Positions 41,601 to 49,025 of a DNA stretch of 64,000 bases are shown here, piece after piece. The stretch is from Ascidia mentula (taxonomy: Eukaryota; Chordata; Ascidiacea; Phlebobranchia; Ascidiidae): NCBI GenBank assembly GCA_947561715.1, contig OX387197.1, positions 23,090,266 to 23,154,265 on the forward strand, read 5' to 3'. The stretch's first letter is position 1. Every line of letters begins with the position of its first letter. A program made the position numbers and the translations under genes. Below the pieces are notes generated by a model. The model searched no databases and was not told the origin of the DNA. It saw nothing but the letters and a program-made list of their open reading frames with translations.

Positions 41601-41699
41601 GTCGGGGTTTGCGGTGGAATTATCTTCCTGGTTGTTGCCGTTGTTGTCGTTTACAAGATGTGTGGAAGCGGTAGAAGTAGTGTGTACGCTGACATTTAA
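11637..41699 (+). CDS. Giant modular transmembrane protein: 8 novel modules + FN3/EGF/NIDO/AMOP/VWD/SEA, ~95 exons
   Basis: About 95 GT-AG exons join in one frame (11,976 nt, 3991 residues). Exon 1 (11637-11742) gives a Met, a short basic stretch and a hydrophobic signal (CRVVCCLLLFGSLVHGQD). Eight tandem modules follow (11880-26489), then FN3, four EGF units, one EGF-CA, NIDO, AMOP, VWD, an Ig/E-set-like segment, eight or more EGF-CA units, FN3, SEA, two FN3, four EGF, one transmembrane helix (IVVGVCGGIIFLVVAVVVVY) and a 14-residue tail. NIDO-AMOP-VWD is the core of MUC4 and of Drosophila Mesh, so a type I apical or adhesion glycoprotein is likely. The N-terminal array is not part of those families as I know them. 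An independent check on the model is that exon phases stay consistent throughout and the total length is divisible by three. Single exon borders may be off. I do not recognise a specific orthologue. Confidence 0.85.
11880..14060 (+). repeat. Novel module copy 1 (exons A-G)
   Basis: Exons: A 11880-12034, B 12248-12303, C 12380-12473, D 12572-12724, E 12943-13064, F 13747-13829, G 14016-14060. The fixed order is A (LTSADLTRHIPYFHRYLYDD then SGGNVMYYGGN), B (YNQTY), C (HPFHAFFYINSSD), D (FSGSVSSEDYVLTFEG, SVCEVYFYIAK), E (YWNRQ, GFVLLSA), F (ITQSQLEATMLDMLTTVTTG) and G, a Thr-rich linker. The E-F intron is enlarged (about 680 bp). Confidence 0.85.
14756..15815 (+). repeat. Tandem duplication of the exon D tail, intron and exon E head in module 2
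   Basis: The block starting at 14756 (TTTTCAAGGAATCCAATTG) recurs from 15386 to about 15815 with scattered substitutions (for example GCGTTCC versus CCGCTCC just after the donor). Each copy holds the last part of exon D with its splice donor, the intron and the start of exon E. In the first copy exon E is cut at the inverted repeat; in the second the exon D part has no acceptor. A single D-E reading is therefore still possible by skipping. Confidence 0.85.
15148..15389. repeat. Perfect inverted repeat, 104-bp arms, 34-bp spacer
   Basis: Arms 15148-15251 and 15286-15389 are exact reverse complements as far as I can read, around a 34-bp centre that is the middle of a truncated exon E. The outer ends of the arms coincide with the junctions of the tandem duplication. 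Transcribed, it would form a 104-bp hairpin inside an intron. It could be a recent fold-back repair product or an assembly or cloning artefact. Confidence 0.85.
16308..17567 (+). repeat. Novel module copy 3 (exons A-G)
   Basis: Exons: A 16308-16465, B 16526-16581, C 16686-16785, D 16936-17100, E 17168-17292, F 17364-17446, G 17529-17567. Landmarks are SSDLTHDISDFYFYDYHYND, NGGDNMYEAGNY, YNKTY, HPFTALYYINSTD, PSVVEVFFYIAK (the usual Cys is Val here), GYILLST and SPGREITQAQLEATM. Confidence 0.85.
17697..19263 (+). repeat. Novel module copy 4 (exons A-G)
   Basis: Exons: A 17697-17851, B 17911-17966, C 18094-18193, D 18306-18452, E 18736-18851, F 18992-19074, G 19225-19263. Landmarks are YDDVTPPINSIISGGDDM, YDRTC (the YNxTY sequon is lost), HPFIAMFYINSTN, PSVVEVFFVITE, YMLLST and SPGEEILLSQLEATML. 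Confidence 0.85.
19383..20812 (+). repeat. Novel module copy 5 (exons A-G)
   Basis: Exons: A 19383-19540, B 19621-19676, C 19880-19979, D 20045-20188, E 20315-20433, F 20632-20714, G 20777-20812. Landmarks are NFTRHLQDFHHYTYND, NGGENMLQEGNY, YNETY, HPFLALFHINST, SYCEVFFHVTK, GYVLLST and TPGREITLPQLEAIML. Confidence 0.85.
21087..22931 (+). repeat. Novel module copy 6 (exons A-G)
   Basis: Exons: A 21087-21253, B 21400-21455, C 21518-21617, D 21884-22030, E 22252-22364, F 22589-22671, G 22896-22931. Exon A has a Gly-rich insertion (NGGSGGTINGFDQANY). Other landmarks are YNKTY, HPFHAFLYVNSTN, SSFIQVFYYISK (the most divergent exon D end), GYTLLSA and DPGRNISHVQLDRIM. Confidence 0.85.
23046..24850 (+). 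repeat. Novel module copy 7 (exons A-G)
   Basis: Exons: A 23046-23200, B 23267-23322, C 23710-23809, D 24021-24167, E 24316-24437, F 24521-24603, G 24821-24850. Landmarks are SSDLTRWLPDFYEYFYDDVT, SGGENMFTDGNY, YNKSY, HPFIAIMNINSS, PSVCEVYFYVTK, GYTLLST and IGRQITTSQMEKTMLDLL. Confidence 0.85.
24939..26489 (+). repeat. Novel module copy 8 (exons A-G)
   Basis: Exons: A 24939-25093, B 25149-25204, C 25269-25371, D 25453-25623, E 25715-25836, F 26134-26210, G 26460-26489. Landmarks are LDLTKHIERFYNYQYDDVTP, SGGRSMYHEGNF, YNKTY, HPFTALLYINNST, ASVCEVYYYISK, GYTLFST and LEAAMLELLEVLT. Exon F is 6 nt shorter than in the other copies. The next exon leaves the array and encodes FN3. Confidence 0.8.
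27380..27491 (+). mobile_element. 112-bp hammerhead-bearing insertion with 19-bp target duplication
   Basis: The 19-bp string AATTAACCACATATATGTT is duplicated exactly at 27361-27379 and 27492-27510. Between the copies lie 112 bp that align over their whole length with the insertion at 62491-62601. The core (27401-27448) is CTGA+AGA+TGATGCC-ATTA-GGCGAAA, an A/T stem, then GATC with ATC at the hammerhead cleavage position. The first box carries a 3-nt insertion. It has no coding capacity. The long target duplication points to insertion by copying of RNA. Confidence 0.75.
27608..27653 (-). ncRNA. Hammerhead-like core with intact boxes (intron of giant gene)
   Basis: On the minus strand: CTGATGA (27653-27647), stem II TGCC-TTTTTTA-GGC, GAAA, a stem III of about nine A/T pairs with one mismatch, and ATC at 27610-27608, a preferred NUH cleavage triplet. 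This is the only copy of this short family in the window with all conserved boxes intact. It sits about 100 bp from, and inverted to, the copy at 27401. Stem I pairing is not obvious. Confidence 0.55.
28405..29988 (+). other. NIDO domain exons
   Basis: Exons: 28405-28512, 28823-29036, 29352-29522, 29784-29988. The reading FIRLIAYGESVNDEVL, VTSNGLITLG, IAPFWDNFHPSTNNNGRVYY, LFVLKATWNKV, TFQAIIASDGADTYLIYNY and GNRALIGYSF follows the nidogen/MUC4/Mesh NIDO pattern from end to end. Such domains are extracellular; their binding partners vary. Confidence 0.9.
30231..31259 (+). other. AMOP domain exons
   Basis: Exons: 30231-30509, 30783-31022, 31140-31259. ECVSWYVRES, EPCPCTSLQARRDP, NCYQPRVNTGPRCCYS, RRQCCVESQSQTLCDLY and RPPANCTGYVPRR show the AMOP cysteine pattern (adhesion-associated domain of MUC4, SUSD2 and Mesh). 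It directly precedes VWD, as in those proteins. Confidence 0.9.
31441..33296 (+). other. VWD domain exons
   Basis: Exons: 31441-31652, 31841-31928, 32316-32480, 32643-32786, 33012-33296. The opening FFWGDPHITTIDGVTYSFNG is the canonical VWD start. GYWDGDKQNDFEMRNGT is the late conserved turn, and SESFFSYSGDSMDTF matches the C-terminal part seen in Mesh and MUC4 proteins. Several NxS/T sites are present. Confidence 0.9.
33602..34235 (+). other. Ig/E-set-like segment of the giant gene
   Basis: Exons 33602-33790 and 34042-34235 encode a beta-rich stretch (INEITTFAVTADDADGHDVT, SGVVTWTPT, LTVIGTDSLDGETI) that resembles the Ig-like or cadherin-like piece following VWD in MUC4/Mesh relatives. It runs into an EGF start (CVCQNGGTC). 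Confidence 0.7.
34349..34403 (+). repeat. Decayed duplicate of an exon 3' end and its donor
   Basis: The end of exon 34042-34235 with the start of its intron (34206-34262: GACCCAGTGTTGGGCAGCGA and on) recurs 143 bp downstream as GACCCTGTGTTACGAAGCGA and on, with about 80% identity and the donor GT retained. It has no acceptor and is probably a small tandem duplication scar. Confidence 0.7.
34598..37050 (+). other. EGF and EGF-CA repeat block
   Basis: Exons: 34598-34757, 35007-35220, 35388-35540, 35904-36029, 36115-36271, 36729-36851, 36936-37050. Calcium-binding openings recur (DVDEC, NVDEC, DLDEC, DIKEC, DVDEC, DNDEC), with six-Cys spacing. Such arrays form stiff calcium-stabilised rods in extracellular proteins. 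Several EGF units are split between exons at phase 2. Confidence 0.85.
36600..36665 (+). repeat. Dispersed repeat shared with 10299-10560
   Basis: The intron sequence AGCTGCAGACAGGGTGTA followed by TTGATTATTATGGCTCTTTT and GCGCAT is also found, in pieces and in mixed orientation, at 10299-10350 and 10500-10535. It is probably a short interspersed or MITE-like family; the boundaries are unclear. Confidence 0.5.
37273..37809 (+). other. FN3 domain exons
   Basis: Exons 37273-37367 and 37629-37809 give a fibronectin type III-like fold: VTTDSITVTVDALD, then FASITGLKPNTNYTIRARVL and EPLIATTS. The pattern I.GL.P.T.Y.I.. is typical of FN3. Confidence 0.8.
38121..38587 (+). other. SEA domain exons with GSVV-type cleavage motif
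   Basis: Exons 38121-38307 and 38469-38587 encode LALVVTLVGEVYSQDLTDIS, a helix, LRFKAITFIAFR, then across the splice RSGSVVASAVGA. SEA domains of membrane mucins self-cleave at G-SVVV during folding, giving a non-covalent two-chain protein. The GSVV string sits at the expected turn. Cleavage is inferred. Confidence 0.8.
38652..39531 (+). other. Two FN3 domains
   Basis: Exons 38652-38762 with 38932-39099 form one FN3 (PSSPSNLQVTDATTRSLTFG, TLTGLTPDTICSGEVRALV). The single exon 39253-39531 forms the next (TETSLSISFAAVSRAVTY, VTGLEQGTEYVFTITAVT). For exon 38652 the acceptor CATAG was chosen because it keeps the frame PSSPSNL. Confidence 0.8.
39801..41405 (+). other. Membrane-proximal EGF block
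   Basis: Exons: 39801-39923 (DLNEC), 40370-40495 (DIDEC), 40722-40856 (DIDEC), 41096-41177 and 41365-41405 (a split EGF ending CAAGYVGDRCEG). The final EGF directly precedes the transmembrane exon, as in MUC4-type proteins. Confidence 0.85.
41572..41699 (+). other. Transmembrane helix, short tail and stop of the giant gene
   Basis: The last coding exon encodes DGSNDVWK, a 20-residue hydrophobic helix (IVVGVCGGIIFLVVAVVVVY), a basic stop-transfer KMCGSGRSS and the end VYADI before TAA at 41697-41699. The cytoplasmic tail has about 14 residues and one Tyr. The protein is therefore type I with nearly everything outside the cell. Confidence 0.85.
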
Positions 41700-42486
41700 T
41701 CCACGGTCGTGTTTTCCATTAAAATTTCTGCTTAGCAGGTTTAGTTTATGTGTTCCATATTAGTTGTTTATGTGTGATGTGTCGTCTTGTTCGCCGGGAT
41801 CAATTTCAGCCTCTTTTAACTCAGCACACCAACTGCACTTCGTTTTTATTTTATTAAATTCATTTCACAACTGCATGAGAATTTTATTAATTACATGCAC
41901 TTGTAATATCGAATCCTTGTAAATATTTGGAGATCAATGTTGCCTTTGCCTCGTTTCCCGTTTGTGATGTAGAATATGTTATAGTCTATGTTTCGTTCTT
42001 TAGTATTTTCCGGAAGTCACTTTCTTGTTGTTTCTTTATTACGCCCCATAAGGTGATTGCGAATATGTGATAAAAAACACTTGAACTTAAAACAAATGTA
42101 CATATTTTGCACTTGTTATGAAAACACAAATTACTGAATCGTGCATTTTCTAACGTAGTTTAAAATAAAATTTTTGTGTGAAAGCATTGGTTTATTTACA
42201 CTACCTACACTAATATACTTAAAATTGTTTGGAAGAACAGATGACCTAAGGCTGCACCCTAAAAAAAACTGTTCATTATTACAAAAAATGAACACAGAGA
42301 ATGGAAATGTATCAATTTGTTTATTTATATATTGGTTGCGCTACATACATTCGCAATCTTGGAAACCGTTAGTTGTTGATGCCGAGATTGGATAATTCAC
42401 GTGTTTTAAAATGGAAGAACACATAATAACACCGAAAAGAAAAAAAATAAATTTGCACTCGTTTGTTTCATCAAACTTAAAGACCA
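41700..42486. other. 3' flanks between convergent genes
   Basis: This 0.8-kb stretch lies between the stop of the giant gene (+) and the stop of the lectin-like gene (-). It holds AATAAA-type strings (for example 42164-42169 on the plus strand) that could end the giant transcript. Nothing else was recognised. Confidence 0.5.
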
Positions 42487-43629
42487 TCACAAACTAGTCC
42501 TTGCTGGTCCAACACTCCCCTCATAGAAGCTGGAGTTTGCTGGTCCAACACTCCCCTCATAGAAGCTGGAGTTTGCTGGTCCAACACTCCCCTCATAGAA
42601 GCTGGAGTTTGCTGGTCTAACACTCCCCTCATAGAAGCTGGAGTTTGCTGGTCCAACACTCCCCTCATAGAAGCTGGAGTTTGCTGGTCCAACACTCCCC
42701 TCATAGCAACTGGTGTTTGCTGGTCTAACACTCCCCTCATAGAAGCTGGAGTTTGCTGGTCCAACACTCCCCTCATAGCAACTGGTGTTTGCTGGTCCAA
42801 CACTCCCCTCATAGAAACTGGTGTTTGCTGGTCCAACACTTTCTTCATACAATCCTGGATGTGAGCCACGTGATTCTAAATGCAAGTGATTGTAGTTGTC
42901 ACGTGACGACGGCGTTTCGTTTATGTCATCGATGCAGTGATAAACGTGGTGGTGATTTTCGTCAACTACATTTTCTCGTTGAACTTCCTTGACATGACTA
43001 GCGCCAACGTGAGACCTTCGCCACCTTTTGCAAGCGATGACGTATATTAACGCCAACGCAACAAGTAGAAAAAGTGAAGAAATTACTCCGATTGCTATGG
43101 TCAAACCGCTAATGTGAGAAGATGATGTGCCAATAGCTGTCGTACCAGAAGCTGTCGTGTTACTTTGTGACCTCATAACATTGGTCGAAGTAGTTGTGGT
43201 CGGTAATGATGTACTTGTGGGGGCGGTCCAAGGGGTGCCACTTTGCTTAAAGCAAATATATCGTGTGGGAACATTGGCTTTGTTAAATGTGATAACACCA
43301 GGTCTGGACTTTGTTACTGAACCATATGACACAGTGTTGCTGGTTAAGGGATTGCTGATGGTCCACCCGTTCAGGTTAGCTGTTGTTCCGTCCAGCCAGG
43401 TGCACCTGCCACTAATTGACTTTAATCCGATGGTGTACGTGCTGGACGACATGCATGTGCCTTTGTAGTTGCGCAACAGTGCGTCGAGCATGCCTGGTTG
43501 ACTGAGAATAGCCAAACGGCCTCTGTTCTTCTTTCTGCACTGCCGATCTGCTTCCAATGCTGTTCGCTGTTTGTTGCTAAATCGAAATGTTCCTGCGGGA
43601 AAACTTTCGCTGCACGAATTCTGGGACAT
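42487..43629 (-). CDS. C-type-lectin-like single-pass membrane protein with repetitive Tyr-rich tail
   Basis: This is an open frame of 380 residues. Residues about 6-130 look like a divergent C-type lectin-like domain (CSESFPAGTFRF, RGRLAILSQ, CTWLDGTTANLNGW, RYICF). The classic EPN/WND calcium residues are not evident, so sugar binding is doubtful. A Thr/Ser-rich stalk follows, then a transmembrane helix (LTIAIGVISSLFLLVALALI), a basic anchor KRWRR and a roughly 150-residue tail. The tail ends in about ten 12-residue repeats of the form GPANSSFYEGSV, each with one Tyr in an acidic setting. No signal peptide is encoded. A stop lies five codons upstream, just before a possible acceptor (TAACAG), so a 5' exon with the signal is probably missing from this model. 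I do not recognise an orthologue. Confidence 0.7.
   Translation of the reverse strand: MSQNSCSESFPAGTFRFSNKQRTALEADRQCRKKNRGRLAILSQPGMLDALLRNYKGTCMSSSTYTIGLKSISGRCTWLDGTTANLNGWTISNPLTSNTVSYGSVTKSRPGVITFNKANVPTRYICFKQSGTPWTAPTSTSLPTTTTSTNVMRSQSNTTASGTTAIGTSSSHISGLTIAIGVISSLFLLVALALIYVIACKRWRRSHVGASHVKEVQRENVVDENHHHVYHCIDDINETPSSRDNYNHLHLESRGSHPGLYEESVGPANTSFYEGSVGPANTSCYEGSVGPANSSFYEGSVRPANTSCYEGSVGPANSSFYEGSVGPANSSFYEGSVRPANSSFYEGSVGPANSSFYEGSVGPANSSFYEGSVGPARTSL
42499..42850 (-). repeat. 36-bp coding minisatellite (about 10 copies)
   Basis: The 36-bp unit TTGCTGGTCCAACACTCCCC plus TCATAGAAGCTGGAGT (plus strand) is repeated with few changes. It encodes the 12-residue tail repeat of the lectin-like gene. 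Near-identical units suggest recent expansion, and length variation between individuals is likely. The antisense frame is also open across the array, as expected of a 36-bp repeat without stops. Confidence 0.9.
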
Positions 43630-44548
43630 TTTCCTGCGCTGTTACGAACTTGCAAAAGTTTAAAACAGAGCATGCAGCGTTTGTTCAAAACCAACACTAG
43701 CTCTTCAGTGGAACTTGACTAAACGTAAAACAAAACGTATTCCACGTTATCAGTAACAACAGTTTGTAAACTATTTGTTGAACTTTCGTAACACAAAACA
43801 ATGATATTACTAGCTAGAGGTTTAGCTCTTAATCGTGCAAAAATCTTCTCATTATCCTTTCTAAACTTACATACTATTACAGAGCATAAAGTCTGGTAGG
43901 TGTTATGAAAGCCCGCAAGTGATGGCACCTTTTTTGCATCACGTATGAACACTCCGGAAGGAAGAGGGTCGCATCGAGTCACGTTGTTTTTCGTGGGGGA
44001 ATTTTGTAAGCAAACGCGGATACGCAGTTGATTGAAAGCAAACTATACAGTGCAATACGTGACTGGAGACTGACTTCCCTGTCGCATCATTAATCATAAA
44101 CCAAGAAGTGTTCGATTAGTAGGCTATACTATTCGCATGTCAATCGTATATACATTTTAAAATATCCTGCAGTGGGTCGTATCAGTCTCTGGTTTATATA
44201 CTCTTATAGTTTTTAGTGCAATTTTTATGACAGTGTAATTTTTAATTGCACGAGCAACTGCGCGTATTCTCGGGTGCCACAAACCGCCAATCTTTTGAAG
44301 TCCTTTAATTAATATTTAACATGCTATTTTACGTTGGATGAACACTTCCTAATAAACAAACGTTTCTTGAAATAAATTAGGCAAACAAATTATCATATAC
44401 TGTGTCAAAGTGGATAAATTGCTTTTTTCGGCGTTTCTCTCGTTGGTCGGTTATTTTTTTCTTGTGTTTTTATTGGGATTATGAACACACCAAAGACTAT
44501 TTTGCCCTGATTTATTTCTGCATCACGTAAACAACCTATTTTATTCAG
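43630..44548. other. Unassigned 5' flank of the lectin-like gene
   Basis: The 0.9 kb upstream of the lectin-like frame must hold its promoter and probably a signal-peptide exon. No exon could be supported by sequence alone. Confidence 0.4.
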
Positions 44549-44985
44549 TTTACGAACATTGACGGACACTCGTTTGAGGTTGACGCAGGAAAAGTATTTA
44601 CAACCGAACCGCAGGTTTTACTCATTAGCGACGATTCCAAAGACTATCAGGGATTTCAACTAGCCTACAACGCCTTTGGTAAAAGTACAACCATAAAATT
44701 GAAATATGTTTTAGAATACATCGTACAGATATATCCAAACACATGATATATATTGAATAAAATAATGAAAATGTTGCTAAGGAAAAGAAGATCTGAAAGC
44801 AGCAGCATTGGTTTGCTGTCCCATACAAAATAAGATTTCGAATTATTGATGTGTTGGTATGTGTAGATGACAAGAATTGCGGTGAAGGTGATCTTGAAGC
44901 TTTGCCACGCATTGATTCTTTTTTCACTTCGCCAAACTTTCCTGAACCTTATCCTCCGGACTGTTTTTGTATCTTGAAGAATATT
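44549..44985 (+). pseudogene. CUB gene remnants
   Basis: 44549-44678 is a good CUB second-half exon (FTNIDGHSFEV, LISDDSKDYQGFQLAYNAF) with acceptor and donor and the same phase as in the intact gene. At 44867 a CUB first-half exon begins (CGEGDLEALPRIDSFF, SPNFPEPYPPDCFCILK). It breaks off at about 44985, before the core W-x-I-x-x-P stretch, and runs into unrelated sequence. No signal exon lies upstream and no partner exon follows. I read these as relics of the CUB array that begins at 51234. Confidence 0.6.
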
Positions 44986-45161
44986 TTTATTCGATTTTTG
45001 ATTCCCATTGTTTTGCATGCTGTTTTCTGACAAATCAACATAGATCAGAGCTCGAACTGCCTGCACGGGTAAACAAACGCCTGAATCACAAGTATCGCGT
45101 GCTGTAATTGTTTCCTGTTTTCCGCCCTTTGAAATCGTTGTCTGTTTTTAAACAATCAGCT

Positions 45162-45293
45162 TGTGGCGATGTTTATTCAGGCGCCAACAAATCAGAATGA
45201 CGGGCACTTCAACGAGCAACATAAAACGAGACACATTTAGAAAAAGGCAATCGACGCATGTCACGGTTCGATAAATACGCAGTAGTCGCTACA
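45162..45293 (-). repeat. LTR (downstream copy) of the Ty3-type element
   Basis: 132 bp, TG...CA ends in plus-strand reading, matching 49026-49157 without a visible difference. A purine tract lies just inside it on the element's sense strand. Confidence 0.9.
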
Positions 45294-45350
45294 CCACCCC
45301 CTTTCAGAAACGTACAATGCGCAAAATAAGGAGACAATTACACAACAAGA

Positions 45351-48300
45351 TCATCTAAGCACAGTATGTCTAGGCGGCCTGCCTCTACGCGGTGGGCGCG
45401 CAACTGCGACCGGTTCCGTCAGGTCAACTTCTGCGGGTTTAAGCCGATCAACAGAAATTGTTGCATGTCGGCCGCCAAAATCCAAAACAAACGTTTTGTG
45501 AGAAGTCTCAACAACCTTGTAGGGACCCTCGTAAGGGGCTGTTAATGGGGGTCGATGAGTATCCTTCCGTACGAATACGTACTTCGCAGTTAACAGCTTC
45601 CTCGGAAGTGCGCTTCTTTTAGCACCGTGGCGAGACATTAATATCGGAATCTGGCTTCTCACTGACTGTCGGAGTTGTGAAAGCAAATTTGCAACATTTG
45701 GTGTTGCAGCAATGTTGGGTGTGATGTCTCCCGGCACTGCGAGCGGTCCACCGTAAACCAGTTCGGCCGACGAAGTTTGTAAGTCTTCTTTGGGAGTTGT
45801 CCTGATGCCCAGAAGTACCCACGGTAAATTGTCAACCCAGTTAGCTGTTGACGTTGCGCGCGCCATAAGAGCGCTTTTCAAATGCCTGTGGAATCGTTCC
45901 ACAAGGCCATTGGCCTGGGGATGAAAAGCAGTTGTTAGATGCAGTTTAATACCGAGGAGCTTGTTAACAGCTGACCAGAGTTCGGAGGTAAACTGAGGTC
46001 CTCGATCCGACGTTAAATGTGTAGGAATGCCAAAGCGGGCAAGCCAAACGTTGATGAAAACTTTGGCGCATGTCAAAGCTGTTGCATCCGGCATGGGTAT
46101 GGCTTCTGGCCATCGTGTGACGCGGTCCATGACAGTGAAAAGATATGCGAAACCTTGGCACTGTGGCAGGGGACCCACTATGTCAACGTTTAAGTGAGTG
46201 AAACGTGCCTGAACAAAAGGGTAGTCTTCAATCGGAGCTCGTACATGGCGTTGTACTTTGGAGCGTTGGCAAGAAAGACACTGCCGTGCCCAATTTCCTA
46301 CATCTTTCTGCATTCCATGCCACACGTAACGTTGTGTAATGAGCTTTTTAGTCCTCCTCACCGAGGGATGAGAAATGTCATGCAGTGCATGGAAAACGTG
46401 TTTGCGCCATGCTGTCGGCACTACAGGTCGCGGTACACCAGTGGAGATGTCGCAAAGAATGTCGCAACCATCCTTTGCGAAATTAAGCACTTTAAAGTGG
46501 AGATTGGTAATCGACGATCGATAATCTGCCATTTCTTGCTCATTTGCTCGTTGTGCTGCAGAAAGAGATTTGGGATCAAACTGTGGTGCAGAAAGTTGGA
46601 CCTCCGCTACTAAAGATCGGGAAAGAGCGTCAGCGACATGATTATGCTTGCCGGCGACATGCCGTACATCTGTGGTAAATTCTGATATGTAAGAAAGATG
46701 TCGTTGTTGACGACTCGACCAAGGATCGGAACATTTTGTGAAAGCAAATGTGAGCGGTTTGTGATCAGTGAAAACCGTAAACGTACGACCTTCAAGGAAA
46801 TATCTGAAATGACGTACCGCCAAATACAAAGCCAGCAACTCTCGATCGAATGCACTGTACTTTGTTTCCGCTGGGCGAAGCTGTTTGCTGAAAAATGCCA
46901 AAGGTTTCCATTCGTCTTGAATAAATTGCTCAAGTACAGCCCCAACAGCTGTTTGCGACGCATCCACTGACAAAGCAGTGTCAGCCATTGCCTGAGGGTG
47001 GCTGAGAAGCGTGGCGGTTGCAAGCGCCTGTTTAGCTTGGAGAAACGCACGGTTGAGTTCATCAGTCCATATTACTTCTTTTTTCTTTGTCGCTATCGCT
47101 TTGTAAATGGGTGACATAATTCGTGCCGCAGATGGTATAAAGCGATGGTAAAAGTTTATCATCCCATTGAACTGTTGGAGGCCCGCTAGGGTCGTGGGTC
47201 GTAAAAATGCTTGAATGGCCTGTACTTTTGATTGCAAAGGCTTAGCTCCATTTTTGTCGACTCGGTGTCCGAGAAAGTCTATTTCCTTTAGACCGAAAGA
47301 GCACTTCGAAATGTTAATAATAAGTCCATGGTCGTTAAGCCTCTGAAATATTTGCCGAACATGCGTTACATGTAGGACTGCCGAGGAACTGGCGATTAAA
47401 ATGTCATCCAAGTATACAAATGCAAATGGCAAATCCTGACACACAGAATCCATTAGACGTTGGAAAGTTTGCGCAGCGTTTTTTAAACCAAACGGCATGC
47501 GCAGAAACTCGAACAAACCAAACGGCGTTATCACTGCCGTTTTAGGAATGTCGGCGTCAGTTACAGGAACTTGATGGTACCCGCGAACTAAATCAATTTT
47601 AGAAAATACGCATGCACCTGATAGCTGAGCTGAGAAGTCCTGTATGTGTGGAATGGCGTACCGATCAGCTTGTGTCACCGCGTTTAAACGCCTGTAGTCT
47701 CCACAGGGTCTCCAGCCACCGGACGCCTTAGGCACCATGTGCAAAGGTGAGGACCAGGGGCTTGATGAGCGACGGATTATTCCCATGGATAGCATCCGCT
47801 GGAATTCCTGTTTAGCAATCATCAACTTTTCCGGCGGCAGGCGTCGTGCTCGTGCATGCACTGGCGGGACCGATGTGGAAATGTGGTGTTGTACTCCATG
47901 CTTTGGCCTCGTGGAAGAAAACTGTTCGTTGGTTAAACCAGAAAACTCATCAATGAGGTCGCGATACGTTGAGTCAACTCCTGAAACGCAGGGTTTCAAT
48001 GCACTATGTTCAGCCGTGCCAGTGCACAAACGGCGTCTTTTAAAATCCACACACATTCCCTTCGCTTTTAAAAAATCTGCTCCAAGCAGGGGTTTGGATA
48101 CATCGGCAACAGTGAAACTCCACGCAAATTTTCCACACGGCAGGTGCAGGAAAAGCTTTTTTGAACCGAACATGCGTATGTTGGTTCCATTGGCTGCTTT
48201 GAGTGCCGAGGATTGGCTCTGGAAATGTCGTCTTTCATAGACCGTTGGCGGAATTACGCTGACTTCTGCACCGCTGTCTACTAAAAATCGGATTTTTGAG

Positions 48301-48404
48301 TTTCGGTCAGAGACGAAAATGAGATTGCTTTGTCCGCCGGCCGTCGAAAATATTGAGGACGGCCGGCTTGGTCGTTTCCCTGATAGGCACATGGCTTGCG
48401 GCAT
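45351..48404 (-). CDS. Pol polyprotein of the Ty3-type element
   Basis: An open frame of 1017 codons. From the N-terminus it holds an aspartic protease (near [14 protein letters not shown]), a reverse transcriptase (with YLDDIL), RNase H (TDHKPL region), a zinc-binding integrase head and an integrase core. It overlaps the end of the gag-like frame by about 120 bp in another frame, an arrangement for which the family is known to use read-through shifting. It looks whole. Confidence 0.9.
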   Translation of the reverse strand: MPQAMCLSGKRPSRPSSIFSTAGGQSNLIFVSDRNSKIRFLVDSGAEVSVIPPTVYERRHFQSQSSALKAANGTNIRMFGSKKLFLHLPCGKFAWSFTVADVSKPLLGADFLKAKGMCVDFKRRRLCTGTAEHSALKPCVSGVDSTYRDLIDEFSGLTNEQFSSTRPKHGVQHHISTSVPPVHARARRLPPEKLMIAKQEFQRMLSMGIIRRSSSPWSSPLHMVPKASGGWRPCGDYRRLNAVTQADRYAIPHIQDFSAQLSGACVFSKIDLVRGYHQVPVTDADIPKTAVITPFGLFEFLRMPFGLKNAAQTFQRLMDSVCQDLPFAFVYLDDILIASSSAVLHVTHVRQIFQRLNDHGLIINISKCSFGLKEIDFLGHRVDKNGAKPLQSKVQAIQAFLRPTTLAGLQQFNGMINFYHRFIPSAARIMSPIYKAIATKKKEVIWTDELNRAFLQAKQALATATLLSHPQAMADTALSVDASQTAVGAVLEQFIQDEWKPLAFFSKQLRPAETKYSAFDRELLALYLAVRHFRYFLEGRTFTVFTDHKPLTFAFTKCSDPWSSRQQRHLSYISEFTTDVRHVAGKHNHVADALSRSLVAEVQLSAPQFDPKSLSAAQRANEQEMADYRSSITNLHFKVLNFAKDGCDILCDISTGVPRPVVPTAWRKHVFHALHDISHPSVRRTKKLITQRYVWHGMQKDVGNWARQCLSCQRSKVQRHVRAPIEDYPFVQARFTHLNVDIVGPLPQCQGFAYLFTVMDRVTRWPEAIPMPDATALTCAKVFINVWLARFGIPTHLTSDRGPQFTSELWSAVNKLLGIKLHLTTAFHPQANGLVERFHRHLKSALMARATSTANWVDNLPWVLLGIRTTPKEDLQTSSAELVYGGPLAVPGDITPNIAATPNVANLLSQLRQSVRSQIPILMSRHGAKRSALPRKLLTAKYVFVRKDTHRPPLTAPYEGPYKVVETSHKTFVLDFGGRHATISVDRLKPAEVDLTEPVAVARPPRRGRPPRHTVLR

Positions 48405-48988
48405 GCTTTCGCCTTTGCACCAAAGCGTTGGTGGTAGTAGCAGAAATTGTCATTTGTTTGGCGTAGTGTTGGCCGTAATTTGGCAACTGCAAAGTTGCAG
48501 CTGTCTTCCCTGGCATGCCATAACAAATCTGCCTTCTTTGCTAGAGACCGAAGATCTACAAAATCCTCTTTTGCCAGATTAATACGAATTTCTTCTGGCA
48601 TTTGTTGGATAAACAAATATTCAAAAAGAAAGCAAGGTTTATGTTGACCCAGCATTGCTAGCATTTCATCCATAATAACAGTAGGTTTACGATCCTCAGA
48701 ACGGGGCATGTTTAGCAACTTAGACGCTCGTTCGTACCTTGACAGACCTAATGTATGAAGCAGTTCTTCCTTGAGCGATGCGTACTTGTCTTCTGCTGGT
48801 GGAGAATCAAGAAAATCAATGAAACGTTGGGCGGTATCCTGATCCAAAGCCGCCACCACGTAGAAGTACTTGGTTTGGTCATCTGAAATTCTTCGCAGTG
48901 CGAACTGTGCTTCAGCTTGCTTGAACCACACGCGGGGTTGTTTCACCCAAAATTGCGGTAACTTCAGAGCAACAGCGTGTTCTTCCAT
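48281..48988 (-). CDS. Gag-like protein of the Ty3-type element
   Basis: An open frame of 235 codons beginning just inside the upstream LTR and leader. It resembles the short Gag-like proteins of invertebrate Ty3 elements ([51 protein letters not shown]). A basic tail with CYYHQRFG...C could be a reduced nucleic-acid-binding region. Confidence 0.85.
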   Translation of the reverse strand: MEEHAVALKLPQFWVKQPRVWFKQAEAQFALRRISDDQTKYFYVVAALDQDTAQRFIDFLDSPPAEDKYASLKEELLHTLGLSRYERASKLLNMPRSEDRKPTVIMDEMLAMLGQHKPCFLFEYLFIQQMPEEIRINLAKEDFVDLRSLAKKADLLWHAREDSCNFAVAKLRPTLRQTNDNFCYYHQRFGAKAKACRKPCAYQGNDQAGRPQYFRRPADKAISFSSLTETQKSDF

Positions 48989-49025
48989 TTTATCAGCAGT
49001 CGTGCTTGATACTCGGGGTCACCAA

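Noticed and set aside
11637-41699. Splitting the giant locus into two or three genes (module array, NIDO/AMOP/VWD, EGF/FN3)
   Set aside because: There is only one signal peptide and one transmembrane helix, no in-frame stop or terminal exon between blocks, and phases match across every boundary.
42477-42869. A 130-codon antisense frame with a 12-residue repeat (DQQTPASMRGVL)
   Set aside because: It is the other frame of the 36-bp minisatellite; a stop-free 36-bp unit stays open in several frames.
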